DNA of 64,000 nt from Gerris lacustris (lineage: Eukaryota; Arthropoda; Insecta; Hemiptera; Gerridae), in contig OX578280.1 of the NCBI GenBank assembly GCA_951217055.1, positions 4,464,001-4,528,000 on the forward strand, given 5' to 3'. Shown here piece by piece: positions 22,495 to 34,035 of the stretch. Within the stretch, counting starts at the first letter, position 1, and each line of letters begins with the position of its first letter. The notes under the pieces are model-generated. The model had not been told where the DNA came from. It did not search any database and saw only the letters and a list, made by a program, of their open reading frames with translations. The position numbers and the translations under genes were made by a program.

Positions 22495-23215
22495 ATGTAT
22501 ATATATTCTTTATTTCCTATATATATTATATATATTATTCTATATATCCTTTATTGAGTTTGGATAGCAGTTGTTATTTTAATTGTTTCGCTTTATCGGT
22601 TTCTCCTCCAATCCCAGGTATCAAACCTCTAGAAGCGGTCTGTTACTCACTTCTCTTCACTCTAATGTGATAAGTACTTCTGTTTCTACTGAATTTAATA
22701 AAAACTATTAAAAAAAAAGTTATAATATATTATTTCCTTTCAGCCTGTCATCTATGTATTATCTCTCTTTGTGTACGCGATGTTTATATAACGGGAAATT
22801 ATTGTGATAAAACAAAAATTACTTTTGTTTGCTGACACATGAGCCTATTTGTTGAACCTAGTCGCATAATATTTGTAGTTGCATACTAATCGTAAACCGA
22901 GAAAGATTGAGAAATTAATTTTGGGGTCTGAATTTCAGCGAGTTGAAATAAAAACTGATAAAAAGTAAAAAAGACTTCTTAAAAAAAAATGTAGTGAAAA
23001 AAAATTAAATTACCGAATACATTTTACTCAGATAGAGTATTTGTCTTCTTAAACATAATTTTTTCCCCTCTTAGAAACACTATGTTTCTTGACGGTAGTT
23101 TATTAACCCATCAAATTAAATAAAACACTCCTTAGTGAAGCACGGGAATCTGATTAGTTATGTATAAATAAAAGTTTACTATGTGAAGTATCGGACACTT
23201 ATTGTATTATTCCCT
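22495..23215. other. AT-rich stretch, nothing supported
   Basis: TA-rich low-complexity sequence near 22497-22555, then AT-rich DNA without a supported frame or repeat end. Confidence 0.4.
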
Positions 23216-23254
23216 TTTTTGGTTTATGCTTCTATTATATGCTTATCAATAAAG

Positions 23255-23665
23255 TCCAATTTTAATGCAATTTGTATGATAGTTCATAATTAGTCCATTG
23301 TTGGTCCCATATACATATAAGTTTCAACCTTCTGCGCGTCCAATAATTTCTCTTCAACATGCTTAGAAACATACACTCATTCACACCAATATCTTCAAAA
23401 GTACTTATGTGATTTTTATGAAATTTAGATGGTTTGTCCAAAGTAGACCGCAGATAGCACCAAATTTATTTTCACCGTTTACGCTCTTTAACTTTTGCTT
23501 AATTAATACTTTAATTCAAAACAACTTTGACAGGTTTAAAAACCTAATAAATTTAATAAAATTGAAAAACCTATATAGGTTGTAAAAGCATAATATGCTT
23601 TAAGTATACAAAATTGGATGTGAGGAAGCTAGATATGTGCCACTCTAATAGGCAGACTATTTTTG
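23255..23665 (+). repeat. P-family arm, 3' two thirds
   Basis: It runs from ATTTGTATGATAGTTCATAA and GGTCCCATA through CTTCAAAAGTACTTATGTG, then TTTACGCTCTTTAACTTTTG, to the outer end GGAAGCTAGATATGTGCCAC and AATAGGCAGACTAT. The 5' hairpin and (TGTC)n core are missing. Confidence 0.75.
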
Positions 23666-23734
23666 GTATAAAGTTTTACTGTATTTATATCGTTAAATTT
23701 ATACATTGTATCAAAGGGAAAAAAATGATCCGAG

Positions 23735-23930
23735 ACAACTCAGGCAAACTTTCTCATATACGAGTTATGATAATCAATTAGTCCAGTGTTTTCCATTTTA
23801 ATCCAGGGGGTAGCGCCCCCAAATTGGAGCTAAAATTTATTTCTCAATTTCGCCTCAAATTTGTTTCTTCAAAATCGTTCCAGTAGTTTAGGCTCCCGGC
23901 CTCTGCATAGATGATAGACGGACATTTTTT
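23735..23930 (-). repeat. tRNA-related repeat X, deleted copy
   Basis: AACTTTCTCATATACGAGTT, AGTCCAGTGTTTTCCATTT and GTAGTTTAGGCTCCCGGCCT align to the two ends of the X copy at 19437-19915. The central B-box region is deleted. Confidence 0.6.
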
Positions 23931-24198
23931 TTAAAAAAAAAACAAACTTTTTTGGACTCAGAGGACCTCAAGATGTGTAAATTCATCAAAAACTCAAAAT
24001 CGAGTTTTCGCGCCATCACAATACTTTAAAGTAATAAAAAAAGAAAAAGGAGAAAAATACAAACCAGAAGAAATATGTACTTTTAGAGTTTATTACTACT
24101 TTTAAAACTATTGTGTTTAAGTCAACCCTTCGTATTTAAACCAATATTCGTAAAGGTTTTCTTTGTTACAAGCTTTTATTTAACTATCAATAATTTTA

Positions 24199-24232
24199 TG
24201 TATGTATGTGTGTATGTGTGTATGTATGTAGT
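24199..24232. repeat. (TATG)n microsatellite
   Basis: Short run of TATG and TGTG units. Confidence 0.85.
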
Positions 24233-24371
24233 AGTGGAGACAAAACTGTTACAAAACTGTAACAGGCATTTTATTTAATTGTAGGCCTAGCTACATGTGA
24301 GTAGGAAACATAGTCACTAACACCTAGCATGAGCCTCACGCACCGCGTGGGGTAAAGGCTAGTATACCTAT

Positions 24372-24925
24372 AATAGTACATTACGCGTCTAGTGCGGAAA
24401 GTAGCATTTTGGATGCGAGTGTGGAGTTTGCACCCGATTAATAAGTGAGGGTGGAAAAACCACACGAGCAAAGCAAAATGCAGTTTACGCACTAATCTAA
24501 GATTGTTTGATTTTAATAATAAATACAGCATTTTTTTTTATAAACTTCCTGTAAGTTCTTATTTCTATTTTGATAAATATGACATTAATTTTGATTAATA
24601 TGACATTTGTAAGTTGTATTTTGTGCCGAATTAATTATTTCGGGAGGCGTATTATTCTCCTCATTTTAGTCATAATGGCATAAATCAATCATTGTTTTTC
24701 ACTAAAAACACTATATAAACAGTTAATTTAATTAAACAAACAGCAAATTGGTTTCATTAAATTTAAACAAACTCACTTCTTTTTTACCGTACTAGGGCGG
24801 AAAAAATAGGAATTATGAAACGAGCATGCGCAATGAATGCAAGTAAGTAAAGAATCACTTTCTTTTATGCATCTAAACAGTGATACAGGATGCAATTTTT
24901 TATATTTCGTATCAATCGAAGATAA
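24372..24925 (+). repeat. Repeat Q, copy 2
   Basis: It begins AGTACATTACGCGTCTAGTG, contains GCCGAATTAATTATTTCGGG, and ends TTTCGTATCAATCGAAGATA. The 140-bp satellite starts directly after its right end. Confidence 0.8.
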
Positions 24926-24929
24926 AAGA

Positions 24930-26173
24930 TATTTATATATGGACTACAAAACTATCGGAGTCCATACACCGGTGATTTTAAAGTTAAATACAATATATAT
25001 ATATTATGTGGAAACAATCAATCAGTAATATCATCAAAATCCGTAAAACTGCGAGTTTATATCTGTAAAAGATATTTAATTATGAAATATAAAACTATCG
25101 GAGTTCATACACCGGTGACTTTATAGATATATACAATATATAAATGTGGAAACAATCAATCAGTAATATCATCAAAATCGTAATACTGATGCGAGTTTAT
25201 ACCTATAAAAGATATTTATATATTAGCTATAAAACTATCGGAGTCCATACACCTTTGACTTTAAAGTTATATAGAATATATATATATATGTGGAAACAAT
25301 TAATTAGTAATATCATCAAAATCCACAAACTGAGGTGATACCTTTATATATATTTATAAATGAATAAATTCTCGACCGTAAATATAAACAGAAACAAACA
25401 AAACTCAGGTTTCGGTCACAGAATTCGTCACTATGTTACAATTCCGGCGTATCCGTCCCGATTTTTGTGACCGAAACCTGAGTTTTGTTTGTTTCTGTAT
25501 ATATTTATATATAAACTATAAAACTATCGGACTCCATACACCGGCGACTTTAAAGTTATATACAATATTTATTTGTGGACTGTAAAACTATCGGAGTAAA
25601 TACACCGGTGACTTTGAAGTTATATACCATATATATTTGTGGAAACAATCAATAAATAATATTATCAAAATCCGCAAAACTTTGAGTTATGCCTATAAAA
25701 TATATTTTTATATATGGACTATAAAACTATCGGAGGCCATACACCAGTGACTTTAAAGTCATATACAATATACATATATATCTGGCAAACAATTAATAAG
25801 TAATAATATCAAAATCCACTAAAAGAGTTTATACCTGTATAAGATATTTATATATATACTATAAAACTATCGGAGTCCATACACCGGTGACTTTAAAGTT
25901 ATATACAATATATATATGTGGAAACAAATAATGACTAATATTATCAAAATCAGCAAACTGTGAGTTTATACCTGAAAACGATATTTATATATTAGCTATA
26001 AAACTATCGGAGTCCATACACCTTTGACTTTAAAGTCATATAGAATATATATATGTGAAACATTAATTAGTAATATCATCAAAATCCACAAACTGAAGTA
26101 ATACCTGTATATATATTTATATATAAACTATAATACTATCTGAGTCCATACACCGGTGACTTTAAAGTTATAT

Positions 26174-26217
<44 letters not shown>

Positions 26218-26335
26218 GAAACAATTAATGAGTAATATCATCAAAAATCGTTAAACTGTGATTTTATACTTGTATTAGATATTCATATATACTATAAAAC
26301 TATCGGAGTCCATACACCTTCGAATTTAAAGTCAT
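24930..26335 (+). repeat. Satellite of about 140 bp, nine or ten copies
   Basis: AACTATCGGAGTCCATACAC or a close variant recurs near 24949, 25091, 25231, 25521, 25585, 25724, 25864, 26001, 26133 and 26297. The usual spacing is 132-142 bases. Each unit continues CGGTGACTTTAAAGTTATA, a TA-rich part, then GTGGAAACAATCAAT and ATCATCAAAATCC. One unit is short and another is split by the hairpin at 25388-25498. Short frames across the units are incidental. Confidence 0.92.
25388..25498. mobile_element. 111-bp hairpin element inserted in the satellite
   Basis: Arms of 32 bases (25388-25419 and 25467-25498) are exact inverted complements: ACAGAAACAAACAAAACTCA continuing to TTTCGGTCAC. They enclose 47 bases. 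The insertion interrupts a 140-bp satellite unit, so it is younger than the array. Target duplication cannot be read with certainty in the TA-rich flank. Confidence 0.85.
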
Positions 26336-26527
26336 ATACAGAGGGTGTTTCATGGCAACGTCGCATTTTTGTATAAACGGAAGCTATAATTCGCCGTGTT
26401 TGAACTTCAGGATATCGGAGGTAAGAACCCTTTGAAAAACGACTTTTCGGAAGCTGCGGAAGCCATAAACCCGTCGGAAGTCAGACTCCTGCGAAATATC
26501 GAAAATGGAAGCCACAGGCCAGCGAGT

Positions 26528-26534
<7 letters not shown>
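26336..26534. other. Unassigned moderate-GC segment after the satellite
   Basis: It begins CAGAGGGTGTTTCATGGCAA, a start seen in many insect inverted-repeat elements. It has balanced base composition and an open frame of about 50 residues that I cannot assign. A (TA)n run follows at 26535-26567. Confidence 0.35.
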
Positions 26535-26569
<35 letters not shown>

Positions 26570-26570
<1 letters not shown>

Positions 26571-26790
26571 GTCAATTAGTGTGGCACATAGCTTCCTCGT
26601 GCCCTATTTCGTACACTTTAATGATTTTATGCTTTTACATCCAATTATTGTCAAATTTATTTAATTTTCTCTTTCTCCCCTTATTTTAATGTATCAAAAT
26701 TATTTTGATTTTTTACATTAATTAAAGTATCAATTTAGCAAAATTTAATAAGTTAATTATAATTTTTTTTTTTTTTTTTTTTTTTAAAAA
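26570..26790 (-). repeat. P-family outer end, truncated at a poly-T run
   Basis: The end CTGTCAATTAGTGTGGCACA and CATAGCTTCCTCG is intact. The match continues to GTATCAATTTAGCAAAATTT and stops at 24 or so T bases near 26764-26787. Confidence 0.75.
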
Positions 26791-27074
26791 AACAAGCTTT
26801 CATTGGTATTCTTCTCAGAAAAACCCTTTCATTTGATACCCATATCATGGCCGTGCTTAAAAAATAACTAGTCCACCATCTTGGGCTGTCCACCATATTT
26901 GATTTAAAAATGACAACACTTAGCTAACCATGCATCCAAAATAAACGTGGACGCAAAGTTACAATTCAATCGGTTGAGGATAACTGCTTTAAAATTCAGT
27001 TGCAAGATTTGACCCTAACATACATACATACATACATATATATACAAACATTGCAAGTTAAATAAAAGCTTGTA

Positions 27075-28330
27075 AAATAGGGCTACTTTTGACAAACCAT
27101 TTAAATTACGTTAAAATCATATTATAAGTACTTCTGAAGATATAGGCTTATAAATAAATGTATGATTAGTGTATATCTGTATGAATAGTGCGTATATGTG
27201 ATTAGTAGATAGTGTGCATGTGAAAGAAGCAAATAGATGCAGATCTTTAAAACTTACATGGGACAAACAATGGTCTAAACTATGACCTACCGTATAAATT
27301 TCGCAATAAAATCGGACGAGTAGTTTTGGAACGAAGTTCCTTATGGCACGTTCTGGAGCCCGGGAGTGAATCCGAAAAAAACGACCAAAATCACCGTCAC
27401 AAAATAACCGTCAAAAAATCACCGTCACAAAATCACCGTCACGCAAAATCCGTCACGAAATCTACAGATGACGATAACTTGAGTAAAAGCTCACCGAGTT
27501 AGATGAAATTTGGTGCACATGTTCATTTTACCAATGCCCAGGCTGAGTTCGTCGGAAAACGTTATCCGCCCAAGCGTTCACGAGCAACGCTCGCGTAAAC
27601 GTAAGCTTTAAAGGACGGGAAAAAGTGTTATTAAGGAAGCCTGTTACTTGACTTGTTTTGATTATTTTTGTTATATATGTCAAAAATGTCACTTTGTTTT
27701 GTAAATAAATAAAATATAATCATGTAAAATTTCACTCAGATACAAGCAGAAGCTGTAGATTAGGGAAGAGATATATTTTAAATTAATTGGCCGGGTAGGT
27801 AGAAAACAGTCCTATTTCAATCCAAACTCCTTTAACAAACATACTCTTTCACTATAAACTCATCATGATCAACTTTTTTCTTATATTTAATATATATTTA
27901 TAGTAAGACCCTTGCTTTAATGATACAAATAATGATTTTCTTTTAAATTTGCCTTAACTCTGCCAGGTACAAACAGTTCGTTACTTTTAATTTTGTCTCT
28001 TTTCTAACTCCGCTATGTATAAGTAGTTAGCAATGTATGCGTACTTAGCATAATGTGATTTTATAATTTTATATTTAATGAAAATTGTAAGGAACTTCGT
28101 TCCTACCGGGTGTACCGCGACACCACACGTATTAAAGATATTGTCGGTTCGCTAAAATTGAGTGACAGACAGACAGATAGACAGCCACGAGATCAAAAAA
28201 GTTCCGTGAAATATGAAACGGATTTCTGACTTAGAATTTTTGAAGTCGGAGACCCAAAAAATTTTCGTTCTTCGGAAAGATCACATAGTAAGCTTCCGTT
28301 ACTATAGATGAGCTCGAAAGCAAAAAGAGT
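27075..28330 (-). repeat. P-family arm split by a V insertion
   Basis: P minus-strand sequence runs to CGGACGAGTAGTTTT at 27327 and resumes at 28133 with TTAAAGATATTGTCGGTTCG, continuing to AGCTCGAAAGCAAAAAG. Uninterrupted copies have GTAGTTTTTAAGATATGTTGG here, so V lies within a T run of P. Confidence 0.85.
27328..28132 (+). mobile_element. Family V element, full copy inside P
   Basis: It starts with the hairpin GGAAC-GAA-GTTCC (27328-27340). It has a short minisatellite of ACCGTCAC units (27392-27463), then a body shared with family T (ACGATAACTTGAGTAAAAGC, CAACGCTCGCGTAAACG, the GACGGGAAAA block). It ends GGAAC-TTC-GTTCC, GGTGTACCGCGACACC and CACACGTA. Insertion in a T run without a clear duplication is what Helentron-type rolling-circle elements do. 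No Rep/helicase is present, so it would be a non-autonomous member at best. Confidence 0.75.
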
Positions 28331-28954
28331 AATCCTACTAGGAATTTAATTCACAAAACGAGAAAGGAACAGATTCTCATTTAATGTGACCAATCGTCCA
28401 ATAATAGGACTTGATAAAGCAATGTGCCACATTAATTGGTAGACTATTCTTTCCAGAGTTTTTATATTTATTTATTATACATTGCATGCTAACAGCTATA
28501 TTCGTTTTTTTCCCCCTTAAAATATTAAGGAATAATAATCATTATATAGTAATGACCTTGTGGTTGTTTTGATGAGTGAGAATATCGTAAAATATAACAA
28601 TAGACAAAATTATTAACAATAAAAATATTAAGTAAGTTAATTTTTTAATCAATAATTGAAAGTTTATAGACAATAACAAATTACAAGGATTAACCAATGT
28701 ATGGAGGGTAACATTTGAAAAATTGGCTCTATGTAATTTAGGGGCTGTAATAAGTAACAAAAATTGTCATCACAACATTATTTACTGTAATTGGTGTCAC
28801 TGACTATAAGTAATGCGAGGAACAGACTCTATGTCTAGACGGAGCTCGTCCGCCCGCATTGCGACGTTTTGCTCCCCCTTTTAATTCTCAGTGTTTGAAA
28901 AAGCTTTTTCGATCAAGCCTTAAATATTCATTTAGTGTATTCAGACGAATACAC
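28331..28954. other. Unassigned sequence
   Basis: A P outer-end remnant (AATGTGCCACATTAATTGG, near 28420-28440) is present. The rest has no supported feature. The stretch 28820-28880 is GC-richer (GAGCTCGTCCGCCCGCATTG) but not coding. Confidence 0.4.
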
Positions 28955-29445
28955 GCACATTTTTGCTTCCGAGCTTACCGAAGGTAACGGAAGCTATATA
29001 ACGTTCTGAAGAGCGAACATTTTTGATGTCTCCGATTTTAAAAATTTCAAGACAGAAATCCGTTTCAAACATCAGAAAACATTTTTGGTTCCATGTCAGT
29101 CTGTCACTTAATCTTTGAGTACCAACATATCTTAAAAACTACAAGTCAGATTTATATGAAATTTGAATGTTAGGTGATAATTAGCTCATCGTTGGTCCCA
29201 TATATATAAGTTTCAACTTTCTGCGTTCATTTGTTTCTCATCTATGCATGCGCATAAACAAATATTTATTTTCACCTAAATCTTCAAAAGTACCTACTAA
29301 TGATTTCTGTACAATTTGGATGGTTTGTCTAAAGTAGTATGCAGAAAGTCCCAGATTAATTTCAACCGTCTACGCTTTTTAAATTTTGCTAAATTGATAG
29401 TTTAATTTATGTAAAAAATCAAAACAATTTAGAAAGATTTAAAAT
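28955..29445 (+). repeat. P-family arm, near complete
   Basis: It starts TTTTGCTTCCGAGCTTACCG with hairpin TTACC-GAA-GGTAA, then GATGTCTCCGATTTT, CATCAGAAAACATTTTTGG, a reduced core GTCAGTCTGTCAC, GGTCCCATATAT and CCGTCTACGC. It ends near a second P outer end on the opposite strand. Confidence 0.8.
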
Positions 29446-30130
29446 AGACTGCCAATTAGTGTGGCACATAGCTTCCTCGAATGCTATCATGTACTCTAAC
29501 AATTATTGTTATATCACTTTATCGTTATATTGTTTATTGTGTAAACACTATTTAACAGTTTTAGCGAACTTTAACACTTCATAGCGGTGTCGCTGTTGGT
29601 TTTACTAAAAAATTGTATTTGAACAAAATGTTTGTCTTATTGAATAAATGAAGTTAGATTTTTTCCCAACCTAAAATTCCAATTTTAAATTTAAAGTTCA
29701 CGTTTACGCAAGCGTTGCTCGTGAACGCTTGGACGGATAAAGTTGTCCAACGAACTCGACCTGGGCATTGGTAAAATGAACATGTCTACCAAATTTCATC
29801 AAAATCGGTCGACATTTACTCAAGTTATCGTCGCACGTTTCATAATTCGCGGACACACAGACCGACAGACAGACAGACAGACACGGGACCAACAATGTTC
29901 CCTGATGTCTGAAACGGATTTCTGTCTTGGAATTTTTTAAATCGGAGGCATAAAAGTTTTTCGTTCTCAAAAGTGAACACAATGCTTCCGTTACCTTCGG
30001 TAATCTCGGAAGCAAAACGGGGGAAAATTAAATAAATTTGACAATAATTGGCTGTAAAAGTAGAAAATCATTAAAGTATATGAAATATGACACAAGGAAG
30101 CTATGTGCCACACTAATTTGCAGAGTATTT
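29446..30130 (-). mobile_element. P/T chimera: T core within P ends
   Basis: The left end is a P outer end (GACTGCCAATTAGTGTGGCA). From about 29555 to 29835 the sequence is T/V body on the minus strand (TTCATAGCGGTGTCGCTGTT, GCGTTGCTCGTGAACGC, TTTACTCAAGTTATCGTC). From 29855 it is P again, with CAGACAGACAGACAGACACG, TCTGAAACGGATTTCTGTCT and GTAATCTCGGAAGCAAAA, followed by a second P outer end (plus orientation, 30020-30130). The switch occurs close to the (GTCT)n core, which both families share. Confidence 0.75.
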
Positions 30131-30725
30131 TTTTTTTATAAATTATATTGTTGATATTTATCTTATTTATAGCTTTATAGTATACCTGTTGGGTTTGTAA
30201 TGCACAGACCATTCATGATTGACGTTCAAGGAGAACCTTGAAACGCCCAGAGGTCATGCAACCTACATTTGGCGAAAACTTGTTTTTATTTAATCTTTAT
30301 TTTCCAATATACACAATATACAAGTTAATTGTAAAGATTATCACATTCACATTACTGAAAGAAAGATTCCAGCTTATGGAAAACCATAGCAAACTCTAAG
30401 AATCCATATTGAATAGACAATCTAGCAACACGGGATAAAGAGAAAGAGGATAAGAAAGCGTATACAAATCCTGAAACAGTGTTGAATGAATTCTCTTTAT
30501 CAATGATAATAATTAACATAATTCTATCAGTTTAAATTATAATAGTTGAATCTCTTATATCTGCTATTAAAAGTGCTAATAATTACTGTTATTTATTAAA
30601 ATAATAAATAAAAACTGTGCAATGGACGGAAATGTGTATTTTCATCCTACTGGAGATAAAATATTGTATGTACCTCGTGAGTAAAGTGCCATTATTCCTC
30701 TCGCGATAATTATCTATTAATGCTA
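30131..30725. other. AT-rich stretch, nothing supported
   Basis: No gene, RNA or repeat end that I can support. Confidence 0.4.
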
Positions 30726-30731
30726 ATTAGA

Positions 30732-30855
30732 GTTATTCCCTCGGCTGCGCCTCGGGAATTAAAGAGTCTAATTCCCTCGGCTTCGCCTCGGGATTTTGGG
30801 ACCATGGTTCCTTCGGCTTCGCCTCAAGAACCAACTTTTTCGCTCAGGGAATAAT
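30732..30855 (-). repeat. Three tandem-GA hairpins in a cloverleaf-like cluster
   Basis: Three units (30734-30759, 30770-30795, 30806-30832) read CCCTCGG-CTNCGCC-TCGGG on the plus strand. On the minus strand each is CCCGAGGC-GNA-GCCGAGGG: a stem with tandem G.A mismatches and loop GCA, GAA, GAA. In the third unit the outer stem is different but still largely paired (GGTTC/GAACC). An outer pair TTATTCCCT / AGGGAATAA encloses the group. Confidence 0.75.
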
Positions 30856-30953
30856 GGCTTACTTTTCTCCCTAGGTGCATAAATAACTATTATGCTTTTA
30901 CAATATAGCCTAATTTGTATTATTGTCTAGCTTGTTTAATTATTTTCCCCTTT

Positions 30954-31290
30954 TGCTTACCAAAGGTAACGGAAGCTATGTGATCGTTCCGAAGAACGAA
31001 AATATTTTATGTCTTCAATTTTGAAAAATTCCAAGACAGATATCCGTTTCAGACATCAAGGAACATTTTTGGTCCCTTGTCTGTCTGTCTGTCGGTCCAT
31101 TTGTCACTCAGTTTTTGCGAACTAACATATCTTAAAGATTACACCGACAGACAGAAATGGAAACGAAGTTTTCCCTTATACCTGAAACGGATTTCTGTCT
31201 TGGAATTTTTGAAATCAGAGACATAAAATTGTTTCGTTCTAGGAACGATCACATAGCTTCCGTTACCTTTGCAAAGCTCGGAAACAAAAT
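30954..31290. mobile_element. Short P-family foldback
   Basis: A P arm in plus orientation (30954-31142, GGTAACGGAAGCTATGTGAT to ACTAACATATC) meets an inverted shorter arm (31143-31290, ACAGACAGAAATGG to TTCCGTTACCTTTGCAAAGC). Both have the hairpin end and the GACATCA / CGGATTTCTGTCTTGG blocks. Confidence 0.75.
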
Positions 31291-32032
31291 AAAAACACGT
31301 CCTGTTATCACTGGTTAACTAATAAGAATTAGACTTCATAGGACTACTTATATAGGAATCTTATGTTTTCTTGGTAATAAAGATAACAGAGAAACATTTT
31401 ATTGACAAAAAGTACAAAGTAGAGCTGTCCTTCATTAAAGGATTGCTATAAAAACAGCATACTACTCAATCTAAAGACAATTGTTCAATAAATAAAATAA
31501 AATACATTCAGTGAAGAACAGAATGTATGAAGATACAGTTAGGGAAAGAATAACACTACTTAAACAGATATTTAAAAACTAGTTAACACTAATTATAAAC
31601 AATAAAAATAAAATGTATAGTTAATTAATAAATATGGTTATTTATAATACCTAGAGAATCTAAAATTATGTAGGTATAAAATCTAAATTCGTTGAAAACA
31701 TGAGGCAAAAAATTTAATAAAATTCTCACAATGTTTCCTTTCTAGTGAGGATGCGAAAGGAGATCAAAATGAAATTATTACCTACTAAAGATAATATAAA
31801 TTATTTAACTAGTTATAAAAATATAAATACTGGGATGTCTGGAGATAATAATGATTTATATCACATTAATAATAAATAAGTATTAATTAAAAAGAAGGCC
31901 GATTGTTTTTACAGCTAGTATTTAAGACATCTTGAAGGTTAGATGCAGAAATTCTATCACTATATTCTCATTTATATGATTTATTTATCGCTGTTTGAAG
32001 AGAAATGTTATAAATCTAAGAAAAACATTTTG
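31291..32032. other. AT-rich stretch, nothing supported
   Basis: AT-rich sequence with no frame, RNA or repeat end recognised, ending at the 25-bp direct repeat that flanks the minisatellite. Confidence 0.45.
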
Positions 32033-32434
32033 TTGTGCAGGATATTGATCAGTTAGAGGTGGTTAGAGATGGTTAGAGGTGGTTAGAGATGGTTAGAGGC
32101 GGTTAGAGGTGGTTAGAGGCGGTTAGAGGTGGTTAGAGATGGTTAGAGGTGGTTAGTAGTGGATAGAGGTGGTTAGAGGGGGTTAGAGGTGGTTAGAGGT
32201 GGTTAGAGGTGAATAGAGGTGAATAGTGGTGGTTAAAGGTGGATATAGGTGGTTAGAGGGGGTTAGAGGTGGTTAGAGGTGGTTAGAGGTAGTTAGAGGG
32301 GGTTAGAGGTGGTTAGAGGTGGTTAGAGGTGGTTAGAGGTAGTTAGAGGGGGTTAGAGGTGGTTAGAGGTGGTTAGAGGTGGTTAGAAGTGGTTAGAAGT
32401 GGTTAGAGGTTGTGCAGGATATTGATCAGTTAGA
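32033..32434 (-). repeat. 10-bp minisatellite (GGTTAGAGGT) with 25-bp flanking direct repeat
   Basis: About 36 units of GGTTAGAGGT and variants fill 32051-32410. The 25 bases TTGTGCAGGATATTGATCAG-TTAGA occur exactly at both edges (32033-32057 and 32410-32434). The unit is the complement of the array inside the RT remnant at 4092-4391. No RT sequence flanks this one. Confidence 0.95.
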
Positions 32435-32690
32435 AGAAGATGGGGGAAACGAGTCACATGTATTATGGGGTCAAGTAGAAATAAAATCCATAGTTGGGAT
32501 GTGGCTGTATGAAGAGGTGGCTAAGTTATAGCGTGAGTCAGAGTCTTACGTCACGAGGGCTTAGTTTGCTTTACCATGACTTAATATGGAGCTTTACCTT
32601 GTATCACTTCACCAAACTTGCACAGCTCTCACCATATGGTCAATTTGTAACACTTTTAATCTTCTTTCAGCTTTTTCTAATCCACAAATC
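32435..32690. other. Unassigned sequence between minisatellite and P
   Basis: Less AT-rich, with an 85-residue open frame starting at 32494 that runs on into P-family sequence. Because its 3' half is repeat, I do not accept it as a gene. Confidence 0.35.
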
Positions 32691-33054
32691 AAGACAGAAA
32701 TTAGTTTCAGACATAAGAGGAAAGCTTTTGGTTCGGTGTTTCTGTCGTTAAATTTTTTCGAACTATCATAGCTCAAAAATTTCTCATTTGATTTTAAACA
32801 AATTTAGATAGTAGTCATAATTAGCCCGTTATTGGTCCCATATATGTTTCAACCTTCTGGGCCTATTTGTGACTCCTCCACATGCGCAAAAACATATATT
32901 TATTTACACCTATATCTCCAAAATTGCACATTTGATTTTTAAGTAATTTGGATGGTTTGTCGAAAGTAGGCTACAAATGGTCCCATATCAATTTCAACCG
33001 TCAGAACTCATCAAATTTTGCTCAATTGATACTTTTATTTATGTAAAAAATCAA

Positions 33055-33085
<31 letters not shown>

Positions 33086-33195
33086 ACTGATTTAAAATTA
33101 AATAAATTAAACAATAATGGTTTGTAAAAGCTAAACATTTAAGTACTTTATAGAAAGCGAGGAAGCTATGTGTGACACTAATTGGCAAACTATTT
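32690..33195 (+). repeat. P-family arm
   Basis: It carries CAAGACAGAAATTAGTTTCA, TTTGGTTCGGTGTTTCTGTC (core reduced), ATTGGTCCCATATATGTTTC, CCACATGCGCAAAAACATAT, a 27-base T run at 33059-33085, then the outer end GAGGAAGCTATGTGTGACAC and TAATTGGCAAACTAT. Confidence 0.8.
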
Positions 33196-33344
33196 ATAAT
33201 TGTGTTATAAACCTAAAAGAAATACGTGCTTAAAAACTCGTAACACATTTACCTTTTCTCTTGAAGTCAACCAGAACTGGTGATAAATGAAAGGAAAATA
33301 TTTTTTACATCGTCGATATGGAAGCTAGGAGGATTTATTATAGA

Positions 33345-33910
33345 AAATAGTCTGCCAATAATTAGCGTGGCACATAGCTTTGCCTTGTATTTAGTATAAT
33401 TTAATGCATTTACAATCTTTTTGTAAAATTAATTTAATTTTCCCCTCTTTTTTTAATTTGCCAAAATAGTTTTGATTTTGAACATGAATTAAAGTATCAA
33501 TTTAGCTCAATTTGAAGAGCGCAAACGGTTTAAGTTAATCAGGGGCTATCTGCAGGCTACTTAAAACGATCCAAATTTCATATAAATCATATAAGTATTA
33601 GATACTTTTGAAGTTATGTGTAAATAAATGTATGTATGTGCGCATGTGGAAGAAAAACAAATGGGCGCAGAAGGTTGCAAGTTAAAAGGGATCAACAATG
33701 AGCAAATCATTATCTACCATCTAAATTTCAATAAACTAACAAGAGCAGTTTTCAAGATATGTTGATTCGCAAAAATTGAGCGACAGGCAGGAGACCAAAA
33801 ATGTTCCCTGATGTCTGAAACGGATTTCTGTCTTGGATTTTTTCTTTTTTTGTAATCGGAGAAATAAATCATATTCGTTCTTTGGAACGATCTCGTAGCT
33901 TCCAAGTTTA
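33345..33910 (-). repeat. P-family arm, near complete
   Basis: It starts with AGTCTGCCAATAATTAGCGT and GGCACATAGCTTTGCC, includes GCGCAAACGGTTTAAGTTAA, TGCGCATGTGGAAGAAAAAC, GATCAACAATGAGC and GTCTGAAACGGATTTCTGTC, and ends GTAGCTTCCAAGTTTACCGT. Confidence 0.8.
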
Positions 33911-34035
33911 CCGTATGCTAAAAATAATAAAAAGTTAAGAAAAAGGAAAATAATGAAAGGAAGTAAAAGTTTAAATAAATTAAAAATCAAATTAAATGAT
34001 TTCATGATATTCACAGAAAATGAACATACTTGCAA

